64,000 bases of DNA from Guptibacillus hwajinpoensis (GCF_005144865.1 NZ_SWFM01000001.1:620001-684000), one strand, 5' to 3'. Shown: positions 16,484 through 28,128, counted from the first letter of the stretch. Notes: a model not told the origin generated them from the letters alone. Made by a program: numbers and translations.

Positions 16484-17461
16484 TTAAAACTTAACAACTT
16501 GTGTTGCTTTTTCAATGATATCAGTGTGATCTGGAAGCCAAACATCTTCTGCAGCAGAGAATGCGAATACTGTATCAGGAGCCGTTACGCGAAGCACTGG
16601 AGCTTCTAGGCTAAGAATTGCGCGGTCGTTAATTTCTGCAACGACGTTAGCAGCAATACCTGCTTGTTTCTGAGCTTCCTGAACAACGATTGCGCGATTT
16701 GTTTTCTCAACAGACGCAATGATTGTATCGATATCGAGCGGGCTAACCGTACGAAGGTCGATTACTTCAGCACTAATGCCATCCTTCTCTAGCTCTTCTG
16801 CAGCTTTAAGTGATGCTTGTACCATTGCACCGTAAGTAACGATTGTGATGTCAGAACCTTCTCGCTTCACTTCAGCTTTTCCAATTTCAATTGTGTATTC
16901 TTCTTCAGGAACTTCCTGACGGAAAGAACGATAAAGCTTCATGTGCTCAAGGAAAATAACTGGATCGTTATCACGAATCGCAGAAATAAGAAGACCTTTT
17001 GCATCATATGGGTTTGAAGGGATAACTACTTTAAGTCCTGGCTGTTGAGCCATTAGCCCTTCAAGGCTGTCAGCGTGAAGTTCTGGCGTCTTAACGCCAC
17101 CACCAAATGGTGAACGCACAGTAATCGGCGCGTGGAAAGACCCGCCTGAACGATAACGAAGACGTGCCATTTGACCAGAGATAGCATCCATTACTTCATA
17201 TACAAATCCAAAGAACTGAACTTCTGGTACTGGACGGAATCCAGTTAGTGCAAGACCGATAGCCATACCACCGATACCTGATTCAGCAAGTGGAGTATCG
17301 AATACGCGATCTTCACCAAATTCCTTTTGAAGTCCTTCTGTCGCACGGAATACGCCGCCGTTTTGACCTACGTCTTCACCAAATACGAGTACGTTCTCGT
17401 CATTTTTCAACTCCGTACGCATCGCATCAGTGATTGCTTGAATCATTGTCATTTGCGCCAT
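16484..17461 (-). CDS. pdhB: Pyruvate dehydrogenase E1 beta subunit
   Basis: A 325-residue protein. It has the N-terminal [13 protein letters not shown], the [17 protein letters not shown] segment that contacts TPP, the [18 protein letters not shown] and PEVQFFGF segments, and the C-terminal transketolase domain ([20 protein letters not shown]). With PdhA it forms the alpha2beta2 E1 that decarboxylates pyruvate. Only 3 bases separate it from pdhA, while about 100 bases separate it from pdhC. Confidence 0.96.
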   Translation of the reverse strand: MAQMTMIQAITDAMRTELKNDENVLVFGEDVGQNGGVFRATEGLQKEFGEDRVFDTPLAESGIGGMAIGLALTGFRPVPEVQFFGFVYEVMDAISGQMARLRYRSGGSFHAPITVRSPFGGGVKTPELHADSLEGLMAQQPGLKVVIPSNPYDAKGLLISAIRDNDPVIFLEHMKLYRSFRQEVPEEEYTIEIGKAEVKREGSDITIVTYGAMVQASLKAAEELEKDGISAEVIDLRTVSPLDIDTIIASVEKTNRAIVVQEAQKQAGIAANVVAEINDRAILSLEAPVLRVTAPDTVFAFSAAEDVWLPDHTDIIEKATQVVKF

Positions 17462-17464
17462 AGC

Positions 17465-18983
<1,519 letters not shown>

Positions 18984-19016
18984 TAAAAAACCACTCAAAT
19001 TGAGTGGTTTTTTATT
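18984..19016 (-). terminator. ykyA terminator
   Basis: Stem AAAAAACCACTCAA / TTGAGTGGTTTTTT at the stop codon of ykyA, with T-tracts both ways. Confidence 0.8.
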
Positions 19017-19683
19017 ATTCACCGTAGTTAACATCTAATTCAGCTGATTTATAAAAAGCTTTTTTAGCATCATTAAATTCCGATGTATACTTATTAAAGG
19101 CGTCTTTTTGTTCAGCAACTTTGCTGTACTGTTCGTTGATTGCTTTAATTTGATTTTGAAGTTGTTCTAAAGTAAGCTCTTTATCTTGAAGTGAGCTATA
19201 CAACTCTTTATCTTCCTTTACACCAGCTTTATATTCACTATGTAACTTTTTATATGCATTATAGCGCTTATCCATTTTGTCGATTAGCGTATTTGCATCT
19301 TCCTTCACCTTACCTTCGAGGTCGTCTTCTAAGTCTTTAATTTCCTCGAATTCTTTATAAGCTTCATCTATGCTTTCTTTTTCTTTCTTTAAGTACTCAA
19401 GTCTTTTATCGGTGTATTCTTCAGCTTCTTTAGAAAGCTTCTCGATTTTATCAAACTCATCCATACTTAATGCCACAATTTCATTATAAATATCTTGTTC
19501 TTTCTTTTCTGCTTTAGCCAATGGCTTTTGCTGTTCTCTAAACTGATCTTCAAGAGCAACCGTCTCCTCCAGGTGGTCGTACATTTTTTCTTCTGTACTA
19601 CTACCAAATTGACAACCGGCTAAACCAACCATGAGAAAACAGAAAAATAGAGAAATAATTCCTAAACGATATTTACGCAACAA
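19015..19683 (-). CDS. ykyA: YkyA-like cell-wall-associated lipoprotein
   Basis: A 222-residue protein. The signal peptide is KYRLGIISLFFCFLMVG and the lipobox LAGC places the lipidated Cys near residue 25. The rest is almost wholly helical and Lys/Glu-rich, with heptad patterning that predicts a long coiled coil (about residues 35-205). The start is the TTG at 19683 behind GGGGGGA; the longer upstream reading adds a segment that is not signal-like. Position between pdhA and def matches B. subtilis ykyA (YkyA/putative cell-wall binding lipoprotein). Function unknown. Confidence 0.8.
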   Translation of the reverse strand: MLRKYRLGIISLFFCFLMVGLAGCQFGSSTEEKMYDHLEETVALEDQFREQQKPLAKAEKKEQDIYNEIVALSMDEFDKIEKLSKEAEEYTDKRLEYLKKEKESIDEAYKEFEEIKDLEDDLEGKVKEDANTLIDKMDKRYNAYKKLHSEYKAGVKEDKELYSSLQDKELTLEQLQNQIKAINEQYSKVAEQKDAFNKYTSEFNDAKKAFYKSAELDVNYGE

Positions 19684-19870
19684 AAGAAGTCCCCCCACAT
19701 ATCCAATTGATTCCAATAGAATTATACCTTGATTACTATACCATAATACAGAACCCAATAGAACAGTCCATTTTTCATATTATATTGAATTAATTCGCCT
19801 TCACAAAAACATCAATCTGACATATTCAAATAAATAAGGTGCTTAGAATCTTTATAAATGCCTCTTTTCT

Positions 19871-20097
19871 AAAGGCTCATTTCTCAAAGATTATTGCTTT
19901 CGAAAGAATTTTTGTATAAAGAATCAAGTTTGGCTGATTGGAGCGGAAGGATGCTCGACTCCTGCGGGACTAGCGGGACAGGTGAGACCCCACAGGGGCA
20001 ATGCTTTTGTGCGCCGAGGAGGCTCAAGCGTCCCGCACCAAGGAAAGCGAGCATCCTGAAGCGGAGATCTATGGCAACACTCTTATAATCACAAGAG
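19871..20097. repeat. Dispersed intergenic repeat, full-length (copy A)
   Basis: About 225 bp within the 547-bp gap 19684-20230, opposite in orientation to copies B-D. It has the ATTGCTTTCGAAAG end, then GAGCGGAAGGATGCTCGACT, TCCTGCGGGACTAGCGGGAC, AGGTGAGACCCC, GAGGAGGCTCAAGCGTCCCG, AAAGCGAGCATCCTGAAGCG and a GGCAACAC end. GGATGCTCG and CGAGCATCC form the outer core arms. The rest of the gap has the ykyA and def upstream regions. Confidence 0.8.
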
Positions 20098-20230
20098 ATT
20101 TTATGCCCCTTAATGATATGCTAAACTAGGGCTATTCAGGTTAGCTTATTACTTTATCCTTTATTCCTTAAATAAAGTTGAATATACTAATATGGTAGGA
20201 AGACCGTTTTGAATAGGAGTGAACCAGTAC

Positions 20231-20773
20231 ATGTTAACAATGAAAGATATTCGCAGAGAAGGCGATCCAATCTTAACTGAGCAGGCTAAGGAGATTGAGT
20301 TGCCTGCCACAGAAGAGGAGAAACAAATTCTTCGAGACATGCAGCAATTTCTAATTAATAGTCAGGATCCAGAAACTGCAATAAAATATGAGCTACGTTC
20401 AGGAATTGGTATTGCAGCACCACAAATTGGTGTTGGTAAACGAATGATTGCTGTTCATGTAACAGACCAAAAAGGAACATTATATAGCTATGGATTAATG
20501 AATCCCAAAATTATCAGTCATTCAGTTGAAAAAACCTTTCTAGATGGAGGAGAAGGCTGTCTATCGGTTGATCGTGAAGTACCAGGAGCCGTACCAAGGT
20601 TTGCAAGAATTACAGTGAAAGGCATAGACGCTGAGGGTGAAGCTGTAAAAGTTAGATTAAAGGGTCTACCATCAATCGTTGTTCAACATGAGATTGATCA
20701 CCTTGACGGAATTATGTTTTATGATCGTATTAATAATGAAGAAGCAAGTGAATTATCTCCTCTCAATCGATAG
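20231..20773 (+). CDS. def: Peptide deformylase (YkrB/Def type)
   Basis: A 180-residue Fe/Zn metallohydrolase with all three PDF motifs: GIGIAAPQ (motif 1, near residue 59), EGCLS (motif 2, Cys ligand near residue 111) and QHEIDH (motif 3, two His ligands and catalytic Glu near residue 155). The length and the insertion between motifs 1 and 2 place it with the type 2 Gram-positive enzymes. It removes the formyl group from nascent proteins. The ATG at 20231 is used because the GTG twelve bases upstream lies inside GGAGTG. Neighbours ykyA-pdhA and ykrA match B. subtilis. Confidence 0.95.
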   Translation: MLTMKDIRREGDPILTEQAKEIELPATEEEKQILRDMQQFLINSQDPETAIKYELRSGIGIAAPQIGVGKRMIAVHVTDQKGTLYSYGLMNPKIISHSVEKTFLDGGEGCLSVDREVPGAVPRFARITVKGIDAEGEAVKVRLKGLPSIVVQHEIDHLDGIMFYDRINNEEASELSPLNR

Positions 20774-20786
20774 TGTTCATATTGTA

Positions 20787-20816
20787 AAAAGGATCGCGCA
20801 GTTGCGCGATCCTTTT
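20787..20816. terminator. Bidirectional terminator between def and ykrA
   Basis: A 14-bp perfect stem AAAAGGATCGCGCA / TGCGCGATCCTTTT with a 2-base centre. The GGATCGCGCA stem recurs at 28411-28446. Confidence 0.85.
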
Positions 20817-20819
20817 CTA

Positions 20820-21596
20820 TTAAAGCAAGCCAACTTTCTCTAGCCCACTTCTAATTCCATTTTGATCAACCGGGTCTGTGATTACATCCGCTACCTGCTT
20901 CACTTCTTCGTATGCATTTCCCATCGCAATACCTGTTCCAGCGAACTTTAGCATTTCAATATCGTTCAACGCATCTCCAAAAGCGTACGTATTCTCACGT
21001 TTAAATCCAAGATGTTCAATCATAGCTTCGATTCCTCTTGCTTTCGAACCACCAGGAGGAATCACATCCATTGAAAAATCATGCCAGCGAATAAAATCAA
21101 GGTTGCCATAAGTGTCACGGTAATTAGGCTCTTCTTTACTTTCGCAGAATAACAAAGCTTGATATATTTCTCTTGAGTGGTAGTAAGAAGGATCATAACC
21201 AGGATAGTGCATTTTAAGATCATCCATACTTTTCATAATATGCGGATGCTGATCATGGTTGCTCATCATCGCTTCATGATCAAGGAAAACCATTGGATGA
21301 CCATTCTCTTTAGCAGCTTCTTCTAACGATGTAATTTCTTCTTTGCTAAGAGGATTTGTAAGCACAACATTCTCCTTATGCTTTACATATTGCCCATTAA
21401 AACTAATAAATGTATCGATTCCAAGGTCTTCACGAAGATTTGCGAACATGAAAGGTGCTCTACCTGTTGCAATCGCTACATGAACTCCCTTTTCAGTAAG
21501 TTTTTGTAGTGATTCTCTTGTAGATGCTGGAATTCGTTTATCATGATCTAAAAGTGTTCCATCTATATCAAAGAATACAATTTTCTCATTGTTCAT
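20820..21596 (-). CDS. ykrA: HAD-superfamily Cof-type phosphatase (YkrA-like)
   Basis: A 258-residue protein. HAD motif I is FFDIDGTLLD at the N-terminus, motif II is the T in VAIATGRAP, motif III the Lys in GGSKARGIEA, and motif IV is FGDALNDIEMLKFAG. A type IIB cap stands between motifs II and III. Such enzymes dephosphorylate small sugar or nucleotide phosphates; the substrate is unknown. ATG at 21596 follows AAGAGAGAT. Convergent with def, as in B. subtilis. Confidence 0.9.
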   Translation of the reverse strand: MNNEKIVFFDIDGTLLDHDKRIPASTRESLQKLTEKGVHVAIATGRAPFMFANLREDLGIDTFISFNGQYVKHKENVVLTNPLSKEEITSLEEAAKENGHPMVFLDHEAMMSNHDQHPHIMKSMDDLKMHYPGYDPSYYHSREIYQALLFCESKEEPNYRDTYGNLDFIRWHDFSMDVIPPGGSKARGIEAMIEHLGFKRENTYAFGDALNDIEMLKFAGTGIAMGNAYEEVKQVADVITDPVDQNGIRSGLEKVGLL

Positions 21597-21635
21597 ATCT
21601 CTCTTCACCTATCTTTATTTTATTATACTTCTTAA

Positions 21636-22541
21636 TTAGGCAGATTTCCTATACGATTTCCGTTCAACCTTCGCTGGTCGACTAGACATGTAAACCCCAG
21701 CAAAAACGCAAATCAATCCTATAATCATTGGCATTGTAATGGTTTCATCTAAATAGACATTTCCCCAAATTAAGGCCGTAACAGGTACAAGGTATGTTAC
21801 AAGCGTCGCAAATTCAGCGCTTCCCTTTTGGATCATATAGAAGAACAGCAAATATGCTATGCCGGAGCCAAGTACACCTAGACCAAATAGCGATATTAGA
21901 ATATCACGTTGAAGTAGTAACGTAAACTGGCTGGCCCCTTCTCCCATTAAATACATAATCACGAATCCTCCAAGTGCTCCAACCGATAGTGTAACAAGTG
22001 CGAGAACATCTACAGGGACAACCTTAAGTTTCTTCTTCGTATATTGAGAAGCAAAACCATAGCAGGCTGTAGCAATCAACATAGGAACAATACCGCGCCA
22101 ATCTTCTTCAAATAAGGTGGTTAAATCGAGATCAATCAGAAAGAGAATTCCAATAAAACCGACAATAACCCCTGACCATTGTTTCCTAAATAAAATTCGT
22201 CCAAAGAAAATAGCACCAAGAACTGTTGTAAAAAGCGGAGTTGTGGCATTCAATGTTGCAGCAAGACTGCTTGATATGCGTTCTTCACTTAAAGCAATCA
22301 TTCCCCAGGGAATGAGAGCATTCATTACCCCTACAAATACAAGACTTCCCCACGGTAACTGTTTCTTTAATTCTTTAAACCTTCCTCTTACAAGAAGATA
22401 AATGAGGATTGCACTAGCACCAAGTAGACATCGATAGAATACAACTCCCCACGGGCCGACCACGGGTACAATTAATTTAATGAACATGAAAGACATGCCC
22501 CAAATTAAACTTAATGAAACTAGTGCTGCAAAAAGTCTCAA
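21636..22541 (-). CDS. EamA/DMT-family transporter
   Basis: A 301-residue membrane protein with about ten hydrophobic helices arranged as two EamA repeats (about 1-135 and 150-290). Typical features are SLIWGMSFMFIKLIVPVVGP at the N-terminus and PVTALIWGNVYLDETIT near the end of the second repeat. It begins with TTG at 22541 after AAAGGAGTGAAGGC. The family exports amino acids, metabolites or nucleotides; the substrate is unknown. The C-tail is basic (KVERKSYRKSA). Confidence 0.88.
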   Translation of the reverse strand: MRLFAALVSLSLIWGMSFMFIKLIVPVVGPWGVVFYRCLLGASAILIYLLVRGRFKELKKQLPWGSLVFVGVMNALIPWGMIALSEERISSSLAATLNATTPLFTTVLGAIFFGRILFRKQWSGVIVGFIGILFLIDLDLTTLFEEDWRGIVPMLIATACYGFASQYTKKKLKVVPVDVLALVTLSVGALGGFVIMYLMGEGASQFTLLLQRDILISLFGLGVLGSGIAYLLFFYMIQKGSAEFATLVTYLVPVTALIWGNVYLDETITMPMIIGLICVFAGVYMSSRPAKVERKSYRKSA

Positions 22542-22691
22542 GCCTTCACTCCTTTACACAATCATCTTCATATATTTTACAAGAAATGAAAACTCCTGTC
22601 TCTCGGTACACCTTCCCATCTTTTCCCAAACTAATTCAATGAGTACTGATAAATAATAACAATAGCCAATAAAATAGAAAGGATGAGAATC

Positions 22692-22772
22692 ATGTATCGA
22701 AAAATGAAGCGAAAGTTAAAGCAAACGTGGAGAAATATGCTATTTCCACAACCTAAACACTCCATTGAATAA
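22692..22772 (+). CDS. Possible 26-residue basic peptide
   Basis: ATG at 22692 behind GAAAGGATGAGAATC opens a 26-codon frame ending TAA at 22770-22772. The peptide is Lys/Arg/Met-rich (MYRKMKRKLKQTWRN) with a short FPQPKHS tail. It sits in the 366-bp gap between the EamA gene and rpoY. Only the ribosome site and the amphipathic character support it. I do not recognise it. Confidence 0.35.
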   Translation: MYRKMKRKLKQTWRNMLFPQPKHSIE

Positions 22773-22833
22773 CGATTTTTTCATAAAAATTCATGCGAAT
22801 TCTCCTATTTATCATGGAAATATCACTAGAAAC

Positions 22834-22862
22834 ATGAAAAAGAAACCAATTTCCTATATAAT
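22834..22862 (+). promoter_or_regulatory. Candidate rpoY-rnjA promoter
   Basis: A consensus -10 TATAAT (22857-22862) with a weak -35 ATGAAA 17 bases upstream, 46 bases before the rpoY ATG. Confidence 0.45.
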
Positions 22863-22907
22863 GAACGGAGATGCACACAAATTGTCTGAGTTAAGGAGAG
22901 ATTAAGA

Positions 22908-23117
22908 ATGATTTATAAAGTTTTTTATCAGGACACCAAAGAGGAGGTTCCTGTAAGAGAACGAACAAAGAGCCTGTACGTTGAGGCTAATTCTGAACGG
23001 GAAGTTCGTTACAAATTAAAGGAACGCAACCATAATATCGAATTTATTCAAACTGTAGAAGATGAGTTTCTAGAGTTTGAGCAAAAATCAGAGCACTTTG
23101 AATTGGAGAATGTATAG
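22908..23117 (+). CDS. rpoY: RNA polymerase epsilon subunit
   Basis: A 69-residue protein that opens [18 protein letters not shown] and continues with [15 protein letters not shown] and HNIEFIQ, the pattern of the epsilon (YkzG) subunit found only in Firmicutes RNA polymerase. It binds near the secondary channel side and resembles phage Gp2 in fold. It precedes rnjA by 3 bases, which is the conserved operon arrangement. ATG at 22908 follows AAGGAGAGATTAAGA. Confidence 0.95.
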   Translation: MIYKVFYQDTKEEVPVRERTKSLYVEANSEREVRYKLKERNHNIEFIQTVEDEFLEFEQKSEHFELENV

Positions 23118-23120
23118 ACT

Positions 23121-24788
23121 ATGAAATTTGTTAAAAATCATCAAACAGCCGTTTTCGCATTAGGCGGACTCGGAGAAATCGGTAAAAACATGTACGGTAT
23201 TCAATTTCAGGATGAAATTATCCTTGTGGACGCAGGGATCAAATTTCCTGAAGAAGAGTTATTAGGAATTGACTATGTTATTCCTGATTACTCTTACCTT
23301 GTAAAAAATCAAGACAAGATTAAAGGGTTATTCATTACCCACGGTCACGAAGACCATATAGGCGGCATCCCTTACTTGCTTCGTGAAATCAATGTACCTA
23401 TCTATGGTGGGAAGCTAGCCCTAGGGTTTATTCGAAATAAACTTGAAGAGCATGGCCTTCTACGTGGTGCTTCGTTAAATGAAATTACAGAAGAAGACAT
23501 TATTAAATTCAGAAAAACATCTGTCATGTTCTTTAGAACAACTCATAGTATTCCAGATTCTTACGGAGTTGTAGTAAAGACACCACCAGGTAACATCGTT
23601 CACACTGGTGACTTTAAGTTTGACTTTACTCCTGTTGGAGAACCAGCTAATTTAACAAAGATGGCAGAAATCGGTAAAGAAGGCGTTCTTGCTCTTCTTT
23701 CAGATAGTACGAATAGTGAAGTTCCTGGCTTCACCATGTCAGAACGACGTGTGGGTGAAACCATTCAGGACATCTTCAGAAAAGTTGATGGACGAGTTAT
23801 TTTCGCAACATTTGCATCTAACATTCACCGTCTACAGCAAGTTGTTGAAGCAGCAGTAGAAAACGGCCGTAAAGTCGCTGTATTCGGACGTAGCATGGAA
23901 GCAAACATAACGATTGGTCAGGAGCTTGGTTATATTCGCGCTCCTAAGGATACATTTATCGACGCACACCAAATCAATCGTCTTCCTGAGAACAAAGTTA
24001 CGATCCTTTGTACAGGTAGTCAGGGTGAACCGATGGCTGCACTTTCTAGAATTGCTAATGCAACACATCGTCAAATTCAGATCATCCCTGGAGATACGGT
24101 TGTATTCTCTTCTTCTCCTATCCCTGGTAACCAGGTTAGTGTTTCAAGAATTATCAACCAACTTTCTCGTGCTGGTGCAGACGTTATTCACCATAAGCTT
24201 AGCGATATTCACACTTCTGGACACGGTGGTCAGGATGAACAGAAACTTATGCTTCGTCTGATCAAACCTAAGTTCTTCATGCCGATCCACGGTGAGTACC
24301 GCATGCTTAAAATGCATACGAAACTCGCTCAAGATTGTGGCATTCCGCAAGACCACTCCTTTATCATGGATAATGGTGAAGTACTTGCACTTAGCGAAAA
24401 CGAAGCATCCATTAGTGGTAAAATTCCATCCGGATCTGTTTATGTAGACGGTAAAGGAATTGGCGATATCGGAAATATCGTTCTACGCGATCGTAAAATC
24501 CTTTCTGAAGAAGGACTCGTTATCGTTGTTGTTTCCATTAACATGAAGGAGTTCAAAATTCTTTCTGGTCCAGATATTATCTCAAGAGGATTTGTCTATA
24601 TGAGAGAATCTGGTGACCTTATTAATGACGCTCAAGAACTCTTATCAAAGCATTTAAACGGGGTAATGGAAAAACGAACAAGTCAGTGGTCAGAAATTAA
24701 AAACGAGATCACAGATACACTTGCACCTTTCTTATATGAAAAAACAAAGCGTCGTCCGATGATCTTACCGATCATTATGGAAATTTAA
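23121..24788 (+). CDS. rnjA: Ribonuclease J1
   Basis: A 555-residue beta-lactamase/beta-CASP RNase, full length. The metal-binding HGHEDH motif is at residues 74-79, later His and Asp ligands are in [11 protein letters not shown], and the beta-CASP motifs include [18 protein letters not shown] and [10 protein letters not shown]. The C-terminal dimerisation domain follows. RNase J1 has 5'-to-3' exonuclease and endonuclease activity and is central to mRNA decay and 16S rRNA maturation. It is co-transcribed with rpoY. Confidence 0.97.
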   Translation: MKFVKNHQTAVFALGGLGEIGKNMYGIQFQDEIILVDAGIKFPEEELLGIDYVIPDYSYLVKNQDKIKGLFITHGHEDHIGGIPYLLREINVPIYGGKLALGFIRNKLEEHGLLRGASLNEITEEDIIKFRKTSVMFFRTTHSIPDSYGVVVKTPPGNIVHTGDFKFDFTPVGEPANLTKMAEIGKEGVLALLSDSTNSEVPGFTMSERRVGETIQDIFRKVDGRVIFATFASNIHRLQQVVEAAVENGRKVAVFGRSMEANITIGQELGYIRAPKDTFIDAHQINRLPENKVTILCTGSQGEPMAALSRIANATHRQIQIIPGDTVVFSSSPIPGNQVSVSRIINQLSRAGADVIHHKLSDIHTSGHGGQDEQKLMLRLIKPKFFMPIHGEYRMLKMHTKLAQDCGIPQDHSFIMDNGEVLALSENEASISGKIPSGSVYVDGKGIGDIGNIVLRDRKILSEEGLVIVVVSINMKEFKILSGPDIISRGFVYMRESGDLINDAQELLSKHLNGVMEKRTSQWSEIKNEITDTLAPFLYEKTKRRPMILPIIMEI

Positions 24789-24798
24789 TAAATCAAAA

Positions 24799-24829
24799 AA
24801 AACAGCCTGTCGAAATGACAGGCTGTTTT
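24799..24829. terminator. Bidirectional terminator between rnjA and ktrC
   Basis: A 13-bp perfect stem AAAACAGCCTGTC / GACAGGCTGTTTT with loop GAAAT. Confidence 0.88.
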
Positions 24830-24845
24830 CTACGTTTAACTAATT

Positions 24846-25511
24846 TTAATCACGATTCAATAATTGGCGTTCCAAACGATTAATATCCTGATCAGACCCG
24901 ATAACGATTAGAATATCACCTTTATAAATTTTCTGATCGGCTTGTGGTGATACAATAATTTCGTCACCATTTTTAATAGCTACGATATTCGCCCCATACT
25001 TAGCACGTATATCCAGTTCTATAATCGATTTATTATCCATTCTAGAGTTAGCAATAAGCTCGACGATACTATGCTCATCCGAAAGCTCTAAATAATCTAA
25101 TACGCTATTTGAAACGATGTTGTGCGCAATTCTAACACCCATATCACGTTCCGGGTGTACAATTTTATCTGCACCAATTTTATTTAACACTTTTTCATGG
25201 TAATCATTCTGTGCTTTCACAGTAATTTTACTAACTCCTAGTTCCTTTAGAATTAGTGTTGTTAAAATACTTGATTGAATGTTATCTCCAATCGCAACAA
25301 TAACATGATCAAAGTTTCGAATACCAAGATTCTTCAGGACACTTTCGTCTGTTGAGTCAGCGATTACAGCATGTGTTGCCACAGAAGAGAATTCATTAAC
25401 TTTATCCTCATCCATATCAATCGCAAGAACTTCCATTCCCTGTTGACTTAATGATTTACATATACTGCCTCCAAAACGGCCGAGTCCAATTACAGCAAAT
25501 TGCTTTTTCAA
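24846..25511 (-). CDS. ktrC: KtrC-type regulatory subunit of K+ uptake (RCK)
   Basis: A 221-residue cytosolic protein. The RCK_N domain has the Rossmann motif GLGRFGGS (residues 9-16) and the acidic D/ED nucleotide-binding end AIDMDEDK near residue 34. An RCK_C domain from about residue 140 holds a second ligand pocket that in KtrC/KtrA binds c-di-AMP. The protein gates a KtrB/KtrD-type membrane subunit, not encoded here. B. subtilis has ktrC close to rnjA, divergently placed. It suits the c-di-AMP receptor darB found at 40.6-41.0 kb. Confidence 0.9.
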   Translation of the reverse strand: MKKQFAVIGLGRFGGSICKSLSQQGMEVLAIDMDEDKVNEFSSVATHAVIADSTDESVLKNLGIRNFDHVIVAIGDNIQSSILTTLILKELGVSKITVKAQNDYHEKVLNKIGADKIVHPERDMGVRIAHNIVSNSVLDYLELSDEHSIVELIANSRMDNKSIIELDIRAKYGANIVAIKNGDEIIVSPQADQKIYKGDILIVIGSDQDINRLERQLLNRD

Positions 25512-25544
25512 CGTACACTCCTCCTACTTATCCAGAAAGAAACA

Positions 25545-25566
25545 GCACCGGCACGAAAGCCGGTGC
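25545..25566 (-). terminator. Terminator of the cytochrome bd operon
   Basis: An 8-bp GC-rich stem GCACCGGC / GCCGGTGC with a 6-base loop; the minus strand continues TGTTTCTTTC. It stands about 50 bases after the cydB stop. Confidence 0.65.
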
Positions 25567-25616
25567 ACCATCCATTCTATCCTACCACTTTGATTAACAG
25601 TGTCAATACGTCTTCA

Positions 25617-26633
25617 TTATGACTTATTACCCTTTACATATTCTGCATCGAAAAGGAATAACCTCATTAACAGAATAAGCGACGGAACTAGGAGGCAGAG
25701 GCCAGCAATAAAGGCTACAATAAGATAAACACCGGTAGTTTCATTCGTATACCCGGAGTAAATTGTAATGTAATCATATAAAATCCATGGTAAATGTGAA
25801 ATACCGTATCCAAAGAAGGCGAAGAAAAACTGTAACATTACGAAAAGAAATGCCGTTCCATAACGCTTTTTATTAAATATAAAGTATGTTGCAATTAAAA
25901 AACAAAATAAGGAAGCAATAAAAAACCAAGCGTAGTCTAGTGTCTCTTCGAAATGAACTGGGTTATGCTGCTGAAGGGCAACAAAAACGAGTATACTCGA
26001 CAGAATCGTTGGTACACTCCAGAAAAGCGCGTACTTTCTTAGCAACTCTAGCGCCGGCTCGTCATTCGCCCTGCTTGCATAGTACGTAAGGAAGGCTGCA
26101 CTAATAAAGAGCACAGAAACAATCGCTAGTAGAACAACTGACCAGGAATAGAAGCTTGAAAATAGTTCACCTGCTAGAAATATCACCTCTCCGTTTACTT
26201 CCTCAATGAACCCTCCTTCAGATAACGTTAAGGCTGTTGAAAGAGATGCTGGTATTAATAACCCTGTTACACCATATAGAAACGTGTACACCCTACTTTT
26301 CTTCGCTCCATAATTACCAAAAGCATAGAACGATCCACGAATCGCTATAAGAACAATTGCTATGCTACCAGGTACGAGTAAAGCTGTACCATAATAATAT
26401 GCTGTATCAGGGAAAAAACCGACTAGTCCAACAAAAAAGAATACAAAAAATACGTTCGTTACTTCCCAAACCGGTGATAAGTAACGACTAATAATTTTAT
26501 TAATAATGTGCTCACGTCCAGTGAGCTCCCCGTAGTAAGCAAAGAAACCTGCTCCAAAATCGATGGATGCTGTAATTAAATACCCGTAAAGGAAAACCCA
26601 AAGTACCGTTATACCTACTAATTGAATGTCCAT
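25617..26633 (-). CDS. cydB: Cytochrome bd-type quinol oxidase subunit II
   Basis: A 338-residue membrane protein with about eight to nine helices. It has the N-terminal VLWVFLYGYLITASIDFGAG and the segment HIINKIISRYLSPVWEVTNVF of this subunit (residue spans about 8-27 and 42-62). Together with CydA it forms the bd oxidase, which reduces O2 with high affinity. Subunit II of this sequence type resembles B. subtilis YthB more than CydB, by my reading. It follows cydA by 29 bases. ATG at 26633 is behind AGAGGTGTGAAGTT. Confidence 0.88.
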   Translation of the reverse strand: MDIQLVGITVLWVFLYGYLITASIDFGAGFFAYYGELTGREHIINKIISRYLSPVWEVTNVFFVFFFVGLVGFFPDTAYYYGTALLVPGSIAIVLIAIRGSFYAFGNYGAKKSRVYTFLYGVTGLLIPASLSTALTLSEGGFIEEVNGEVIFLAGELFSSFYSWSVVLLAIVSVLFISAAFLTYYASRANDEPALELLRKYALFWSVPTILSSILVFVALQQHNPVHFEETLDYAWFFIASLFCFLIATYFIFNKKRYGTAFLFVMLQFFFAFFGYGISHLPWILYDYITIYSGYTNETTGVYLIVAFIAGLCLLVPSLILLMRLFLFDAEYVKGNKS

Positions 26634-26662
26634 AACTTCACACCTCTCGATCTGACCTCATC

Positions 26663-28006
26663 TTATTTCGTTCGGGTAATTTCCTCTAGCTCGTTCTCAG
26701 CTGGATTTGTTTTAAACATTTTGCGTAGAACAGTTACACAGAGTGTACCTAACACAATATATAGCAGTAAGAAAAGAATAAACATTAATCCAACGCTATC
26801 AGAGGTCGTTGCAGCATGTCCTGTTCTGAGTATATCCCACAAGATCCATGGCTGACGACCAACTTCAGAGAAAATCCAGCCAAATTCGATAGCAAGCACA
26901 GAAAGTGGTCCAGCAAGAACAATTAAGCGAAGAAGCCAATTATTTTCTACGTTAAATCGCTTTGTTCGAAGGGCAATCATGTAGAAAAACGTTAGTGCTG
27001 CCAGGAACATTCCTATACCTACCATTCCATCAAAAAGGTAGTGAATAAATAGTGGCGGAATTTCGTCTTCAGAAACTTGATCAAGACCCATCACCTCTGA
27101 ATTAGGATTACCATGTGCAAGAATACTTAAGAAATTAGGTAGAACAAGACCATACTTAACTTCTTCAGTTTCCCGATCTAGAAATCCTCCAACTACAAGG
27201 TCAGCATTTTCCTTCGTTTCAAAATGCCACTCTGCAGCTGCTAATTTCTCAGGCTGATATTCTGCGAGAAACTTACCAGAGAAGTCTCCGATAACTGCTG
27301 TACCAATGGCAAAAATAAATCCTGCGGTCATTGTAAGTTTCAAAGCTTTTTTATAATAGATGCTCCTCTTACCTTTAAGCATACTAAATGCCGTAATCGC
27401 GGCAAGGACCATAGCAGACGTTAAGTAAGCAGACATAACAACATGACCTACTTTTGTAGGTGTAGCTGGGTTGAACATGGCTACGAGAGGCTCGATATCT
27501 GTCAGAACACCACCGACCATTGTAAAACCTTGTGGAGCATTCATAAATGCGTTCACTGTTGAAATAAACACTGCTGAAAGTGTTGACCCGATAATAACAG
27601 GTATTGAAATGATCCAATGATAAATAGGCTTCTTAAACCGATCCCAAGTATAAAGATAGATTCCTAGAAAGATTGCTTCAAAGAAGAAAGCAAATGTTTC
27701 AAGGAATAACGGTAAACTAATAACCTGTCCTGCAAGCTGCATGAAATTCGGCCATAATAGCGATAATTGAAGACCTATTGCTGTCCCAGTTACTACGCCA
27801 ACAGCCACGGTTACTACAAATCCCCTCGTCCATCGACGAGCAAGTAATGTATAGTAAGGATCATTTCTTTTAATGCCGATAAATTCCGCCAAGCTAATTA
27901 ATAATGGAACACCAACACCAAGTGTTGCAAATATAATATGAAATCCGAGCGTTAAGCTTGTTAACATACGACTTAGCATCGCTGAATCCAATTCCAACTC
28001 GTCCAT
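26663..28006 (-). CDS. cydA: Cytochrome bd-type quinol oxidase subunit I
   Basis: A 447-residue membrane protein. Haem ligand His lies in GFHIIFATLGVG near residue 23, the second in GHVVMSAYL near residue 187, and the haem-b558 region with GWIFSEVGRQPW near residue 377 includes the conserved GRQPW. The Q loop is short, which puts it with the YthA/CIO-like class. Subunit I oxidises menaquinol and carries haems b558, b595 and d. The start is uncertain: 28006 is used, but a TTG at about residue 5 has a better ribosome site. A Rex palindrome overlaps the promoter. No cydCD genes follow. Confidence 0.9.
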   Translation of the reverse strand: MDELELDSAMLSRMLTSLTLGFHIIFATLGVGVPLLISLAEFIGIKRNDPYYTLLARRWTRGFVVTVAVGVVTGTAIGLQLSLLWPNFMQLAGQVISLPLFLETFAFFFEAIFLGIYLYTWDRFKKPIYHWIISIPVIIGSTLSAVFISTVNAFMNAPQGFTMVGGVLTDIEPLVAMFNPATPTKVGHVVMSAYLTSAMVLAAITAFSMLKGKRSIYYKKALKLTMTAGFIFAIGTAVIGDFSGKFLAEYQPEKLAAAEWHFETKENADLVVGGFLDRETEEVKYGLVLPNFLSILAHGNPNSEVMGLDQVSEDEIPPLFIHYLFDGMVGIGMFLAALTFFYMIALRTKRFNVENNWLLRLIVLAGPLSVLAIEFGWIFSEVGRQPWILWDILRTGHAATTSDSVGLMFILFLLLYIVLGTLCVTVLRKMFKTNPAENELEEITRTK

Positions 28007-28099
28007 CCCCTTTTAATCCGTTTTCTAGTTATCTCTTATTCTGTTTCCCTCATTATTATCAATAGAAACGATTGAAATATTATGCTTGTTAATAACCTT

Positions 28100-28128
28100 A
28101 TTATGACCTATCTCTAACTTTGTGACAA
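28100..28128 (-). promoter_or_regulatory. Promoter of the cydAB operon
   Basis: Minus strand: -35 TTGTCA (28123-28128), a 17-base spacer, -10 CATAAT (28100-28105). The -35 lies inside the Rex-type palindrome. Confidence 0.6.

Noticed and set aside
19894-20088. 64-residue frame rich in Gly/Cys/Pro within repeat copy A
   Set aside because: It lies entirely in the dispersed repeat; the equivalent region in other copies is broken or deleted, and no ribosome site stands at the right distance.
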